Source: Anthostomella pinea (taxonomy: Eukaryota > Ascomycota > Sordariomycetes > Xylariales > Xylariaceae). Taken from it: DNA of 64,000 nt. A program made the translations under genes and the position numbers. Shown piece after piece: positions 33,363-43,808 of this stretch. The first letter of the stretch is position 1; each line of letters opens with the position of its first letter. The notes under the pieces were generated by a model. The model worked only from the letters and a program-made list of their open reading frames with translations, ran no database searches and was not told the origin of the DNA. The stretch is from contig CAUWAG010000012.1 of assembly GCA_963556695.1 (NCBI GenBank), forward strand, positions 2,356,001 through 2,420,000, written 5' to 3'.

Positions 33363-34669
33363 CGGTGGGCAACTCACCTCACGCAGCGCAAGCCAGTCTG
33401 GCCGGGCAATTGGCTCTTAGGTTGTACTCAGCAGCGGGCGAACTTGGTGGGCGAGAACTAGATACGTGTAAGTGCCTTCTTCAGGCGGGTGTCAGTAGCT
33501 TGACGTAAGAGTTGTCTCGCGAAAACCGCAGTCAATGAAGGTTCAGATGATTCGATGAGGGTCTGTTTCGATGACAAGTCTTCGAATTGGGAGAGATGTG
33601 GAATCTGCAGGTGGTGGTGTGGAAGACAGACAGGTCACAGACAGATCTGACGTTGTGCGATTGCAGCTTCCCGTCTGGTAAAATGGAGCCCGGGGTGCAG
33701 GAGCAGTTGCCTTCCTAGAATCCTAGAAGTTGACAACAGCCGCGGTTACTGGTTGCCACAGCGACACCGCCAGGAGTGCTACCCTAGTACCCAGGTAAGG
33801 CGCAACCTTAATTCGGGATTGCAGCGGTCTTAGCGGGTGGCTGCGGGTGTCCAGCCAGCGAGCACGGCCCGCAGGGAATTGTCCGGTTTCAGTTAGCGCC
33901 CCCAACTAATAATGATTAATTATAACTGGACAGTGGACTAGATTTCCAGTCGATCCCGGGTCTCGACCAAGGAACACCATCAGCATGTGAACGTCATCCT
34001 CCATCCATTGTTTCCCTTGCAACAGGAACGGCAATCCAACTCCTTTCATCCCGTCCGCCCCCCAGGCAATCCCATCAATCTACCAGACAGCATGGAAGCC
34101 GAACTCTATTCCGCTCATCTCACTCTTGCTTTCTACATCCTGCTTCGAATCAGATTAGGCTTGAGTGGGTACTTAGGTAGTTCATCTCGCCAGATGTTCC
34201 AGGTTATTTCGGTGTTGTCTAGGCCAGGCGGTTGCAAGCAACACGATGGCAACCGACTTCTTGGTTGGGGTTCTCCTCAATTGACGACCCCCCGGCAGGA
34301 TGGCTCAAACCGTTGTGTTTCGACTCCGAATAATCTCCAGATTATCTCACCCTCTGCCGTTGCCCGCGTCCTCTTGGACACTCACTGCGAAGTATTCCTC
34401 GGTGCATCATTTGATGTGATACCTTATTCGTCGGCCCTCTAAGACCTTGGCATGACAGTGCGGACTCTAGGGCAGCAATAAGGGCCAAGCTCTCCTCATA
34501 TATCAGGGCAGTCCACGGGTACTCCTCAGGTCTCTAAGCGACTTAACCTATTTGTATAGTCGTTTTTCCTTATAAATTAAAAATAACGACTCGGTCCCGT
34601 ATTTGAACTCGGTTTATTATAAATACTTAAATTTAATATTAATTTTATCTTGATTAGGTATATTATTAT
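33363..34669. other. Intergenic: ace2 upstream region, no gene seen
   Basis: Promoter/5' UTR side of the ace2-like gene. The open frame 33987-34442 (+) has no recognisable domain, composition bias or splice signals. From about 34540 the sequence turns sharply AT-rich. Confidence 0.45.
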
Positions 34670-34872
34670 TGTTGGAACAGGCTTGAAAGATCAATCATAA
34701 TACTCAAGTATGGGTCAAACTTATGATGTTGCTGATGGGTTGGATTGGGAGGTCTAGCTGGACTTGCAGGTCTGGCTAAGTGTCGTCACAATCCGGTACC
34801 TAGTCTCTTATCTACTCATATATGTGGACCTGGTGTGGATGGTTTGTAGGTGGGAATCGCATGGATCCAACA
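34670..34872 (+). mobile_element. Solo LTR, family D
   Basis: A 203-bp element beginning TGTTGGA and ending TCCAACA (perfect 7-bp inverted ends). It is flanked by ATTAT on both sides (34665-34669 and 34873-34877). No other copy in the window. Strand is arbitrary because the ends are symmetrical. Confidence 0.85.
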
Positions 34873-35051
34873 ATTATATATGATGATATATTATAATATA
34901 TATATCATTTATAACGGAAAAAAGAATGATATTAACTAATTTATATAATTATTGTCACAATGCCTGCGGCGTTGTGTGGGAATCTGGTGTTGTATTCCAA
35001 AAATAACAAGGTGAAGAAGGAAAGAGAAGCCAGCAAGATGGTGTGCGCAGC

Positions 35052-35224
35052 TGTCAGATTTGAGCCAATCGTGAGGTTGAAGTGTGTGTGTGTATTCTGT
35101 CTCTCTAGAGTGTCCTTGTGCAACCGCGGCAGTTTTGTGCCAGAGGGGGCTGGATCGGGACAGAACAACTAGGCTCCGGTGTCTACCTATCCAGGTGCGC
35201 TCTCGGCTCACCTTTAATCTAACA
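35052..35224 (-). repeat. LTR, copia family B, copy 2
   Basis: 173 bp aligning along its whole length with the LTR at 25102-25272 (TGTTAGATTAAAGG to AATCTGACA on the minus strand). No 5-bp target duplication is found (GCAGC versus GTGTG flanks), so it is a remnant or recombined copy rather than a clean solo LTR. The adjoining 35226-35509 begins TGTGACG and ends CGTCACA and may be another degenerate LTR, also without a TSD. Confidence 0.65.
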
Positions 35225-35570
35225 GTGTGACGTTCTAATACGGTACAGGTATGTCCGAATGAGACAGAGCCCTGGAGCCTGTGGAACGTCAGGTATATCT
35301 ACCACCATAGAATATTCAGTTGCCATCCTGAATATTCCACATCCTTTTGTGGGGAGCTTAGCCAATTGGTGTGCTGGTCAATTGCTATTCTGTGACAAAC
35401 AGCAGCACACACCTTAAGTGGTGGTCCCGTTCCTTCCTTATATAATCTACACGTGACCTGATGACTAAGCATCCATCTATCCAGGTAGATACGGCTGTAC
35501 ACCGTCACAATTATGATTAATTATAATTATTATGAATCTACTATAACTCTTATTAATTTATTATTAAAGC

Positions 35571-35756
<186 letters not shown>

Positions 35757-35974
35757 GTCGTTATTAATCGCTATTTATGTATAAATCGCTTTATTATAAG
35801 ATATAAGTTTATTTCTGTATTTTTTTGATCGTTCTTACATTTAAATCGCTTTTATAATTATTGTTAAAATTAAGTGTCACGGGGCAGATACAAGCACAGG
35901 ACGAAGATGCCCATCAATTACTCGTATTGTACAAAAATACTCTGGTGAGAAGGGAAGAAGAATCTGTTGAATAC

Positions 35975-36156
35975 TGTTGAATGGGAGCCGGAAATAGACA
36001 CCGGAAGATCTCCAGTGGGGCAGAGACGCACAGGGCATCTGACCCACCAAGAAGACAGATGATCAATCTCTGTACGCTGAAGAAGCAGAGAAGAACAAGC
36101 ACAACAACAGAACACACTTGACAACCTGAATAATCTGAACTCGCTTGCATCCAACA
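35975..36156 (+). mobile_element. Solo LTR of copia family A, nested
   Basis: 182 bp from TGTTGAATGGGAGCC to GCATCCAACA, matching the LTRs of the full copia element at 50.7-56.2 kb. It is flanked by perfect AATAC duplications (35970-35974 and 36157-36161), so it is an independent insertion into the family C LTR. Confidence 0.9.
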
Positions 36157-36371
36157 AATACACGGATGTTGATTGATTCTTGTTGGATGGGGTGGGTCAG
36201 GGTGTCTGTTGGAGGTGGTCTGTGCGCGGGGGATCAGGGGTGATCTGTGCGCCATGGGAACGGTCAACTGGTGACCGTTGCCCCACCTCTCAGCCGCTAC
36301 GGCAACTGGACGCGTTAGTACTGTATTTGCATACAAATACGGACCTGTAGTTTGACAATTCTATGGATTGT

Positions 36372-36491
36372 TCTGCTCTGCTTCTTCAGTGTGCAGAGAT
36401 TGATCATCTGTCTTCTTGGTGGGTCAGATGCCCTGTGCGTCTCTGCCCCATTGGAGATCTTCCGGTGTCTATCTCTGGCCCTCAGTCAACA
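36372..36491 (-). repeat. Partial copia family A LTR, inverted
   Basis: About 120 bp of the same LTR in the opposite orientation (minus strand TGTTGACTGAGGGCC to CTGAAGAAGCAGAG), lacking its 3' third. With 35975-36156 it forms inverted arms of about 120 bp around a spacer of about 215 bp. Confidence 0.85.
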
Positions 36492-36663
36492 TATTCGTGC
36501 TAGTACCTAACAGGATCTGCAATCCCACCAAATCTGGTGGGGGGATAGATCTTCAATCCCGCCCCACAATTATCTTTCCAGCTGTGCAGCGGGGCAACGC
36601 GTCCACCCCACCAAGTCACATGGTGGGAGCGCACACACCATGATGGATGGCAAATTTATCACA

Positions 36664-37148
36664 TTAAGCTTTATATTAAAGTAATCTTAAATCTAGTTAT
36701 TTATTGTTTTTTACGTTTCCCCCCCCTTTTTTTTGTTTACTATTTATCAGCGTTTTATCGCTCTTAATTAACGTTAATCAAACGTTATTTAAAATAACAA
36801 GTAACGCTTTTAAATCTTAGTCGTTTTAAGTTTTATCTTATTAATTTCGAACGTAATAATAACATTTTCAATTAAGTTAAGCTTGAAGATTTACGGTATT
36901 AGCAGTTTTAGTAAATCTTGTTTAAAAAAATCCAGTATATATTAAGCCAAATATTTTTAATAAGTCGTTATTTTAATCGAGCATGTTTTTGATAGCTAAC
37001 TAACGCTTATTAAAGAAAATATCATAGCGCCTTTAAAGTTTAACACGGTATTATTTTAATATTTATACCTGTTGATTGATACAATTGAAAATAAAGTTTA
37101 ATACCTTGTTTTACATCGTACGGCTTTTGATATTAAGATATATATAAT
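36664..37148. other. AT-rich non-coding block
   Basis: Strongly AT-biased sequence rich in TTAAT, TAACG and AAATC words, with no open frame. It lies between two family C solo LTRs. It is probably a C-to-T-mutated (RIP-type) remnant of an unidentified repeat. Confidence 0.5.
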
Positions 37149-37394
37149 TGTGATGGATCTGACATCCATCCATCCATTCACGGTGGTACGTGCGCTCATC
37201 AGGTGATCTGGTGGGGTGGACGCGTTGCCCCGCTGCACTCACTATAGACAATTGTGGAGCGGGATTGAAGATCTAATCCCCCACCAGAATTGGCTGGTGG
37301 TTCTGATCCTTCTTCCCTCCTCACCAGTAGATTCTTATTCATCTGGAGTAATAGATGGGCATCTTCGTCCTGAGCTGCCAGCTGTTCCGTGACA
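37149..37394 (-). mobile_element. Solo LTR, family C, uninterrupted copy
   Basis: 246 bp, minus strand TGTCACGGAACAGC to GATCCATCACA, flanked by perfect 5-bp TSD ATAAT (37144-37148 and 37395-37399). Confidence 0.9.
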
Positions 37395-37752
37395 ATAATT
37401 TAGCTTTTCCGGGGTTTTTTTTTTTTACTCCCTTATTTAAATCTGAATAATTAGTAGTGAAAAGTATTCGTTTTTATATTAAACTCCTTTATATATTATT
37501 AGTTTTTCCCTTTAAGTTCAGTTCAACGCCTTCAACTGGCTTGTGGCGTTCGTGCTGTTCCACCCAATCAACGCGGGGCATGACATGGTCCTTCTGGGGA
37601 AGACGAGTCGTGGGGCTCCCCTCCCTTGCCAATGATGGGAAGCTTCCAGTGTCGAAGCGGTCCAACTCGGGAATCATCATGAATAGCCTCTCTGTGAGCA
37701 CCAAACCGAACCCACTACTATCTATCTGTAGGAATTTCAGTGATCCCCCAAG

Positions 37753-38349
37753 ATGGCTGCACAAGAGCCACCATGGTACGCAGCCTATCCTTCCCCTAGG
37801 ACCACCGAGCCAGCGTCCGTCTCGCGCGAGGAAGTCCTCAACATGCTGCGCGCCGGCAAAATCGGCCAAGATGTCGTGTTAGTCGACTTGCGGCGCAACG
37901 ATCATGAGGTGTGTGATCTACCTAATAACTTCAGCCTTGGTATCGCAGCCTAACAGCCACTCAACCCCATCACACAGGGCGGAACGATCCAATGCTCCAT
38001 CAACCTCCCAGCTCAGAGCCTTTACCCGTCCATTCCCACGTTATACCACCTCTTCAAAGCGGCTGGCGTGCGGCAGGTGATTTGGTACTGCGGTACGTAG
38101 TGCACATTCACCCCTTCGAACTACAGTATGAGAACCTTATGCGAAGTATTGCCGACGGAAGGCTCTTCCCGCGGCCGGGGTACGCGCGCTGCCGGCTGGT
38201 TCAACGACCACATCCAGGACCAAGGCGACGCGGACATGGAAAGCGTCATTCTTTCCGGTGGCATCAAAGGTTGGGCAGGCGCTGGCGGCGAGTTCGTGGA
38301 GCACATGGAGGGTTATGAGGCAGAATACTGGAAGCAATTTCCGTCCTAA
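37753..38349 (+). CDS. Small rhodanese / Acr2-like phosphatase or arsenate reductase
   Basis: Exons 37753-37908, 37978-38092 and 38162-38349 join in phase to 152 aa. The product is a single rhodanese fold (DVVLVDLRRNDHE, GTIQCSINLPAQSLYPSIP) with active-site Cys90 in WYCGSSRGRGTRAAGW and a C-terminal LSGGIKGW. Cys plus a seven-residue loop and Arg is the layout of fungal Acr2/Ych1-type enzymes, which reduce arsenate or act as Cdc25-like phosphatases. Catalysis was not assigned by homology search. Its place 1.2 kb from an arsenite methyltransferase favours arsenate reduction to arsenite. Confidence 0.75.
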
Positions 38350-38420
38350 TCGGACACTATGAGTTATATGTACATCTCATCCGACGGGCAATATTGGTCC
38401 GTATCCCACTCGCAGAGTGT

Positions 38421-39362
38421 CTACCAATCTGAGGGCGACGTGATCATGTCCAGCAAACGAAAGAGAAAATGCGTTTCGACGCGACAACCTTCGCCGGGAG
38501 TGGGTGCACAGCGGAAAGCTGGCTTGAGAGTCTCCCAGACGGTCTGTAGCTCGAGACAGTCTGTTTGCGCGCATTGTTGCTTTATGGTTTCGAACGCTGC
38601 GGTACAGGATGTCGTCGACTCGCCTGAACGCGAGGCTGGAAAGTTTTCACTGCCGCAGACTTGGTCAAAGTTGACATCGACGATTTGAGACCGGTCAAGG
38701 GGTATGCCGTTCGACTTCGATGGCGAGTTCTGTTCTGGACGCGGAGTAGTTCCCTCATGCTGTGGCCGTGGCTGAAGCCGAAGCCGCGGGTCCCTATTCG
38801 CAACCAACTCCGATTGATCGGAGAAGCTCCCGGTCTCATTGACCGCATCTTCGGGTTCGTCTTGCCGATGGTGCGAGGGGCATTCATCAGAAGCGATGGT
38901 CGCAGCTTGGCTGCCATGGAGCTCCCGCCGTAGATGGGCCATCTCCTCGCTCATCTGCCCTATCTTCTCCAGTGCCTCATCGAGCCTTGACTGTGTATCA
39001 GCGAGGCGCGCCTCCAGGTCCTGGGTGTGCGACTTCACCCTCGCCCGGTGGCGACGCTGGTTGTTCCGCACTCGGGTGGTGTTGTGGTCAGGGGACCGCG
39101 TGGACCACTTGTGCATCATCCTGACCTTGCCCTGTTTGCTGGCTTTCGTGGGTATCTCTTGACACTGATATGTTTCAGGATTGCCGAAGGACGAGCCAGA
39201 TTGGTGGCAGAGATGGAGGTGGCAGTTGATGGAAATCCGCCAATTGCCGCCGCCGGTGCTGCTCCATGATCTCCACGCGCCAAGAGCCCTACCATGACTC
39301 GTCGGCGCTAGGACGAATGTAGTAATATTCTGGTGACATACCGCCCCCCTTGCTGAGGTCAT
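38421..39362 (-). CDS. bZIP transcription factor, probable local arsenic regulator
   Basis: A 313-aa open frame. The basic region RVRNNQRRHRARVKSH lies at about residues 98-112 and is followed by a leucine-zipper coiled coil to about 147. The C-terminal part has three clustered cysteines (C-x10-C-x4-C in CTAAFETIKQQCAQTDC), which could sense As(III) as in Yap8/Arr1 factors (inference). The N-terminal 80 residues are poorly protein-like, so the true start may be at Met82/83 or after an unrecognised intron. It is transcribed divergently from arsM and convergently with the rhodanese gene. Confidence 0.7.
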   Translation of the reverse strand: MTSARGAVCHQNITTFVLAPTSHGRALGAWRSWSSTGGGNWRISINCHLHLCHQSGSSFGNPETYQCQEIPTKASKQGKVRMMHKWSTRSPDHNTTRVRNNQRRHRARVKSHTQDLEARLADTQSRLDEALEKIGQMSEEMAHLRRELHGSQAATIASDECPSHHRQDEPEDAVNETGSFSDQSELVANRDPRLRLQPRPQHEGTTPRPEQNSPSKSNGIPLDRSQIVDVNFDQVCGSENFPASRSGESTTSCTAAFETIKQQCAQTDCLELQTVWETLKPAFRCAPTPGEGCRVETHFLFRLLDMITSPSDW

Positions 39363-39507
39363 GCATGCGGGCTAAGGAGGTGCTTAAAGGAGGTCGAGGT
39401 CCAACTGGGCATCTCATACATTTGGTGCACTCTCTCCAGATCATTCACTTACAATTCCCCCTTTCTTATTTCGACTTTCTTTTCACATCTACTCATAATC
39501 CGCAAAC
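39363..39507. promoter_or_regulatory. Shared divergent promoter, bZIP / arsM
   Basis: A 145-bp spacer between the two divergent start codons, ending in a pyrimidine-rich leader before arsM. With so little room the two genes must share regulatory DNA. I found no clear AP-1/Yap8 palindrome in it. Confidence 0.5.
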
Positions 39508-40587
39508 ATGTCCGACGACCAAATAACCGACCGTGTGCGCCAGCACTACAGTGCAGCGTCGCAAGGCAACAACGCAGCGTATAGCCGCTCCATCGCAACT
39601 GCTTTTGGATACACCGAGGAAGACCTTGCCGGAGCTCCCAAGGAAGCAAATCTCGGATTGAGCTGCGGGAACCCGCTTGCGATAGCCAAGCTTCGAGAGG
39701 TATTTCACAGGCTATTCTACCGGGCGACACTTGCTTGTATACAGACATTGACACTTGCTCTCGCGATCAGGGAGAAGTTGTCATCGATCTCGGGAGCGGC
39801 GCCGGGTTCGACGTCTTCCAAGTCTCCAACAAAGTCGGATCCACCGGCCAGGTCATCGGAGTAGATTCAAACAAGGTGCGCTGACCCAAATCTTTCATCA
39901 GTCACAGTACATTGCTCACTAAATAAGGACATGCTTGCTCGCGCAAACAAGATCAAAGCAGACCAGGGCAAGGAGAACGTCCAGTTCATCGAGTCAGACA
40001 TCACCGCCATAGCCCTCCCGGCCGGCACCGCCGACTGCATCATCTCGAACTGCGTCATCAACCTGGTTCCCGACAGCCAGAAGCAGCTGGTCTTCAACGA
40101 GATCTTCCGCCTCCTGAAGCCGGGCGGCCGGGTCGCGGTCTCGGATATCCTGGCCAAGAAGACGCTGCCGGAGAGTCTGCGGAACGACATGGCGCTGTAT
40201 GTTGGGTGCATTGCTGGGGCTAGTCAGGTCGACGAGTACAGGAAGTATCTCTCGAATGCGGGCTTTCGGGGTAAGCATGTCCTGCGTCTTGGATTCTGTT
40301 CTCAGTAGTCATTAACACAGTATGCAGACTCTTTGATCTCAGACACGCATAGCAACTTGAATGCGTACCTCGAATCTGGTGACGGGGCCCAAAGCAGCTG
40401 CTGCTCACCTCCGTCCTCGGGGAATATACCCGAGATTCAGAAGAAAGTCGCCAAGGGATCGCTCGACTTCAACGAGTGGGCCGGTAAGTCCGTTGTCGAC
40501 AGTGGCGTGTCTGCAACACAGGGCTAACCACTACTTATAGGCTCGTACAAGGTCTATGCTGTGAAGCCTGCTTCAGATGCGACTTGA
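39508..40587 (+). CDS. arsM: Arsenite S-adenosylmethionine methyltransferase
   Basis: Five exons (39508-39699, 39771-39875, 39928-40270, 40328-40483, 40541-40587) sum to 843 nt, 280 aa, all introns 49-71 bp GT-AG. SAM-binding motif I is [13 protein letters not shown], with VIGVDSN after it. Three of the four As-binding Cys of ArsM/AS3MT are present ([21 protein letters not shown]). The N-terminal fourth is not seen, and a CC pair lies in SSCCSPP. It methylates As(III) to volatile or excretable forms in the cytosol. It forms a detoxification group with the bZIP and Acr2-like genes; no Acr3 efflux gene is in the window. Confidence 0.9.
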
Positions 40588-41310
40588 TGGGCGCAGATGG
40601 AAACATCCCGTTTGGAGCCGTCGTAGTTGTCTAGAAATCAGCCCAAACCGGTTATGCTAGTTCATTTTTCCGCGGGAGTAACCATGATTATGTGTATAGC
40701 CTTCTAGGCTGAATGTTAACTCGACGCTTCGAGAAATACTCCGCATTCATGTTCAACGAATCTTACGTGAGGATGGCTTCCCTTCTCCCATCCCAATAAC
40801 TGATTCCAAACAATCTAAGTCATGTTCCTTTCGCCTCAACCATGCCATCCACGGCTTCGACCTGTTGGTATTCGTCTCGACGTGTCTTACCGCAATTCAC
40901 AATGATACAGCCTTCGCTGATGCTTCCCTCTGGATCGATTATAGGTAGGGATTGGTTCTGAGTCAGCAGGGTTTGTGGTGTGTGGACATGGTCGCAATAT
41001 GACGATAGCCAAGCCAGCCGACTGTGCCCGGAGGATGACACGAGTAGACACAGTGTGATCGCCTCGTCAGACAGACAACCAGGAGGATCTCTCTGTGCGC
41101 AGGGCTGATTGACCGACACCAGACGCCGCCACCGTATCACTCTGGCGGCGTCTAGGAAACGTGAAGTCACGAGCCAAGCAACAGGTCGGCTGTGTTATAA
41201 CGTGTCTGGTCGTATTGAATGAGACACTGCTTCCAAGGAAAAATATACAACATCCCTTCGTGATTTCATTTTCCCTATCAAACGGACATTCTCACTCCAG
41301 CCTGTTCAAG
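40588..41310. other. Intergenic, no gene seen
   Basis: 3' flank of arsM and upstream region of the secreted-protein gene. The minus open frame 40820-41170 has no recognisable features. Confidence 0.5.
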
Positions 41311-42019
41311 ATGCACCACTACACTCGAATCCCCACCAGCTTCATTGCCCTCACAGTTGTGGCCCAATTAGCCAGCACATCAAACGCCGTGTGTACCGAA
41401 TGGGAAACAAAGGAATTAACCAAGATACTGGGTCGAGTTTCACAACAACTTACAACACCTTCGTCGACAACCTAGTCTGCCCCTCCGATTCCGGCGAAGA
41501 CTGTGCATTCCCAACACATTCGTACGACATCACGATCGAGCGAGTCCTCGAGATACGTAGTGCGCAGAGGCTATGCCTCCCGGCTGACGAGGCCGACGCC
41601 ATCTTCAAGCTTGCGACCCAAAACTACAGAAGCGAGTTGGTGAATGGCAACTTGACTTTTGAGTTCATCTCTCGCGACGCCAGCGTCGACACGTCGGAGC
41701 TGGGTGGTTGGGGGCACATCTCCCCCATTCTCGAGGTCGAGCCTGGCATGAACAAAACGCTTTACTGGACGCCGTTCATGGTCCGCTCATCGGGGATCCT
41801 CGGTGGTTGTTCCAACGACTCACTGGACGGGAAGTTACGGCCGGGGCTCCTTATCTTGATCTGAATGACCGTAATCAGTCCGTCTTGGCTGGTATGTGGG
41901 GTGCTGCATCTGGAACCATTACAGACGACGACACCAGTGGCGCACAGGTCTCGAGGGCGCCAGTCGGCGTTTTCGGTATCTGCGTTGTCACGGCTCTTTT
42001 CATGGCCGTTTCATTGTAA
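41311..42019 (+). pseudogene. Secreted, possibly GPI-anchored protein, frameshifted
   Basis: ATG 41311 begins a signal peptide (TSFIALTVVAQLASTSNA). The body contains DTGSSFTTTYNTFVDNLVC, paired cysteines and an N-glycosylation site (NLTF). The end is a hydrophobic tail (GVFGICVVTALFMAVSL, TAA 42017-42019), as in GPI-anchored cell-wall proteins. The frame changes twice by one base, near 41425 (AAAGGAATT) and near 41830 (GACGGGAAG). Joining the frames would give about 235 aa. Family unknown. It is either recently dead or carries two sequencing indels. Confidence 0.6.
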
Positions 42020-42662
42020 TAGAACTTGCCCGGTTTGAATACATGGGCCAGGGGTGTGACCTGAGTAGTGCCGAGTGGGTGCGTCAAGCTAAATCAGAAT
42101 TGCTTTACCTGAACCGTGCTCAATACTTCCTTAGTGACCTCCTAGACGAGACAGTATTGCCACCAGGTAGAGTTACGGAATGGTGTAGTGAGGGTAACTC
42201 GATAAGTTATCAAGGGCATGAAAGAGGGCGACCCAGAATTAGCAGTCCATTGTTCAACACTATCAACTTCGTAAAGAACGCTACCACCCTGTGAACAAGG
42301 TAGCTCGACAAGAAAGAGGACTGGACTGGAAGTGAAGCTAATTCCACAATCGACAAAGAAGGGAGCGGACGTGGCACACGAGGAAGCTTTGTTATCAACT
42401 AGGCTCCTTCAGTGTTCCATTGTCCAGACAAGCGTGTTGTCCGAAAACAAAGTCGTTGTCCTCTTTGATGAGACCGTCAAGATCTCGCATAAAAGCAGCC
42501 TGTATCTTCATCCTTGCAGCCTCTTCTCTGGGACTCATTCATCACCATCCTTCACACAACTCGAATTCACAGGAACAGACCCATATGTTCCATATCCATA
42601 ACACTTCCACCTTCGAGTTTATCCCCTTCGCTTTTATCCCTCTTTAATTATATTCCGCTGCC
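42020..42662. other. Intergenic: promoter region of the HMG-box gene
   Basis: No gene seen. The last 150 bp before ATG 42663 are C/T-rich (typical leader). The weak frames present overlap each other and have no recognisable content. Confidence 0.45.
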
Positions 42663-43808
42663 ATGGACTTCACTTACGCTGAAGAGACTACCTGGTCTGT
42701 CAACGCGGCTGTGCCGCAGGCACCTGCTCCCTACAACCCCACTGAAATGTTCATAGACCCAGCCCTGTTTTCAGAGGGCGATGTGTCTTGGGCTGATCCC
42801 TCGTTCTTGCCAGTAGATGCGCTGCCCTTGGGGGATACGCCCGCTACCGGACAAATTGACCAATCTCCAGTGGAGATGTCTGCATACCCAGAAGAACCCC
42901 TGATGCAGTTTGATGCACCATTGCCTCCCACATCTTGGGGTGCCCAACCGTTTCCAGGACAGCACTGTTACAACTGTGGTGGTTTTCAACACCACCCCCA
43001 GCAGATGCAGCCTATGCCGTGGTACAACCCAGCCTATCCTGCCGGACAGATGATGTTGCCGATGTCATACCCGACTTACCCAGCGCAGTGGCCACCAGTC
43101 CAGGAGCCTACGCCTCCAGTCAAGGTAGAGTCGGACATGGAGGATGCAGAGACGCCGAGCTTCGAGCGCAGGAGAACGATGCACAGCCGCAGACTGCGAG
43201 CCAGAGGGGGACATGCAGAGGGCAGCCTCCGAGAGCTAGATTCGGAGCCGTCCCAGAAGGAGGTCGCAAAGAAAATATCTTCAGAGGAGAGGCTGGCAAA
43301 GAAGCTAGTGAAGCAAGCGCTGAAAGAGCGACGCATCGCCCAGGGCGATCTGCCAGAGTCTTTGGAGACCCCCTTGAGCGAGCTACTAAGAGATGTAGAT
43401 GCGCAGGACATCGACATCGAGGCGTTCGCTAACCGCAGTATCCAAACCCGCCTACGGGAGAACCAGAACAGTGGCGGGCGTATCAAGCGGCCTGTCAACG
43501 CCTTCCTCCTCTACCGGAAAGCCATCCAGAACCGAGTCAAAGCGTACCTCAAGGGCCAGAACGGCCAGAACCATCAGCTTATTTCTTCGTATGCGGGACT
43601 TGGCTGGAAGAGCGAGACGCCGGAGGTGCGCGAGTGGTACCGTCGTCTGGCCGCGATTGAGAAAAAGAACCATGGCAAGGCCTTTCCCACGTACAAGTTC
43701 CATCCTGGCGTCAATAAGTCTAAGAAGGCGGCCGCGCGAAAAGCCCGGGAGACTGCGGCGGAAGACTCGGAGAGCGAGTTGTCTGAGTTGTCTGACAGCG
43801 AATTCTGA
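42663..43808 (+). CDS. HMG-box transcription factor (MATA_HMG-like)
   Basis: A single-exon gene, 381 aa. The HMG box lies at about residues 265-345 (GRIKRPVNAFLLYRKAIQNR, AGLGWKSETPEVREWYRRLA, FPTYKFHP). It keeps the (R/K)RPxNAFxLYR start and WxxExxEVRxxY core of the fungal MATA_HMG group found in MAT1-2-1 and related regulators. The N-terminus is Pro/Gln-rich with SWADPSFLP-type activation-like sequence. Residues about 160-230 are basic and helical. The C-terminus is basic, then acidic (SELSELSDSEF). No mating-locus neighbours (APN2, SLA2) are present, so this is a dispersed HMG-box gene, not evidently the MAT locus. Intact. Confidence 0.85.
   Translation: MDFTYAEETTWSVNAAVPQAPAPYNPTEMFIDPALFSEGDVSWADPSFLPVDALPLGDTPATGQIDQSPVEMSAYPEEPLMQFDAPLPPTSWGAQPFPGQHCYNCGGFQHHPQQMQPMPWYNPAYPAGQMMLPMSYPTYPAQWPPVQEPTPPVKVESDMEDAETPSFERRRTMHSRRLRARGGHAEGSLRELDSEPSQKEVAKKISSEERLAKKLVKQALKERRIAQGDLPESLETPLSELLRDVDAQDIDIEAFANRSIQTRLRENQNSGGRIKRPVNAFLLYRKAIQNRVKAYLKGQNGQNHQLISSYAGLGWKSETPEVREWYRRLAAIEKKNHGKAFPTYKFHPGVNKSKKAAARKARETAAEDSESELSELSDSEF

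Larger units (their letters stand above)
35875..36663 (+). mobile_element. Solo LTR, family C, interrupted by copia-A LTRs
   Basis: Outer ends are TGTCACGG and TTATCACA, with perfect 5-bp TSD TTAAG (35870-35874 and 36664-36668). The first about 90 bp and the last about 150 bp align with the intact family C LTR at 37149-37394. Between about 35965 and 36512 lies foreign DNA: a complete copia-A LTR (35975-36156), a spacer of about 215 bp, and an inverted partial copia-A LTR (36372-36491). Confidence 0.85.

Noticed and set aside
35226..35509. Another solo LTR (TGTGACG to CGTCACA)
   Set aside because: The ends look LTR-like, but the flanks (AACAG versus ATTAT) do not match and no second copy was found. 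Mentioned only as a possible remnant.
42663..43808. MAT1-2 mating-type locus
   Set aside because: Only an HMG box is shared; none of the usual flanking genes are present and the box is divergent.
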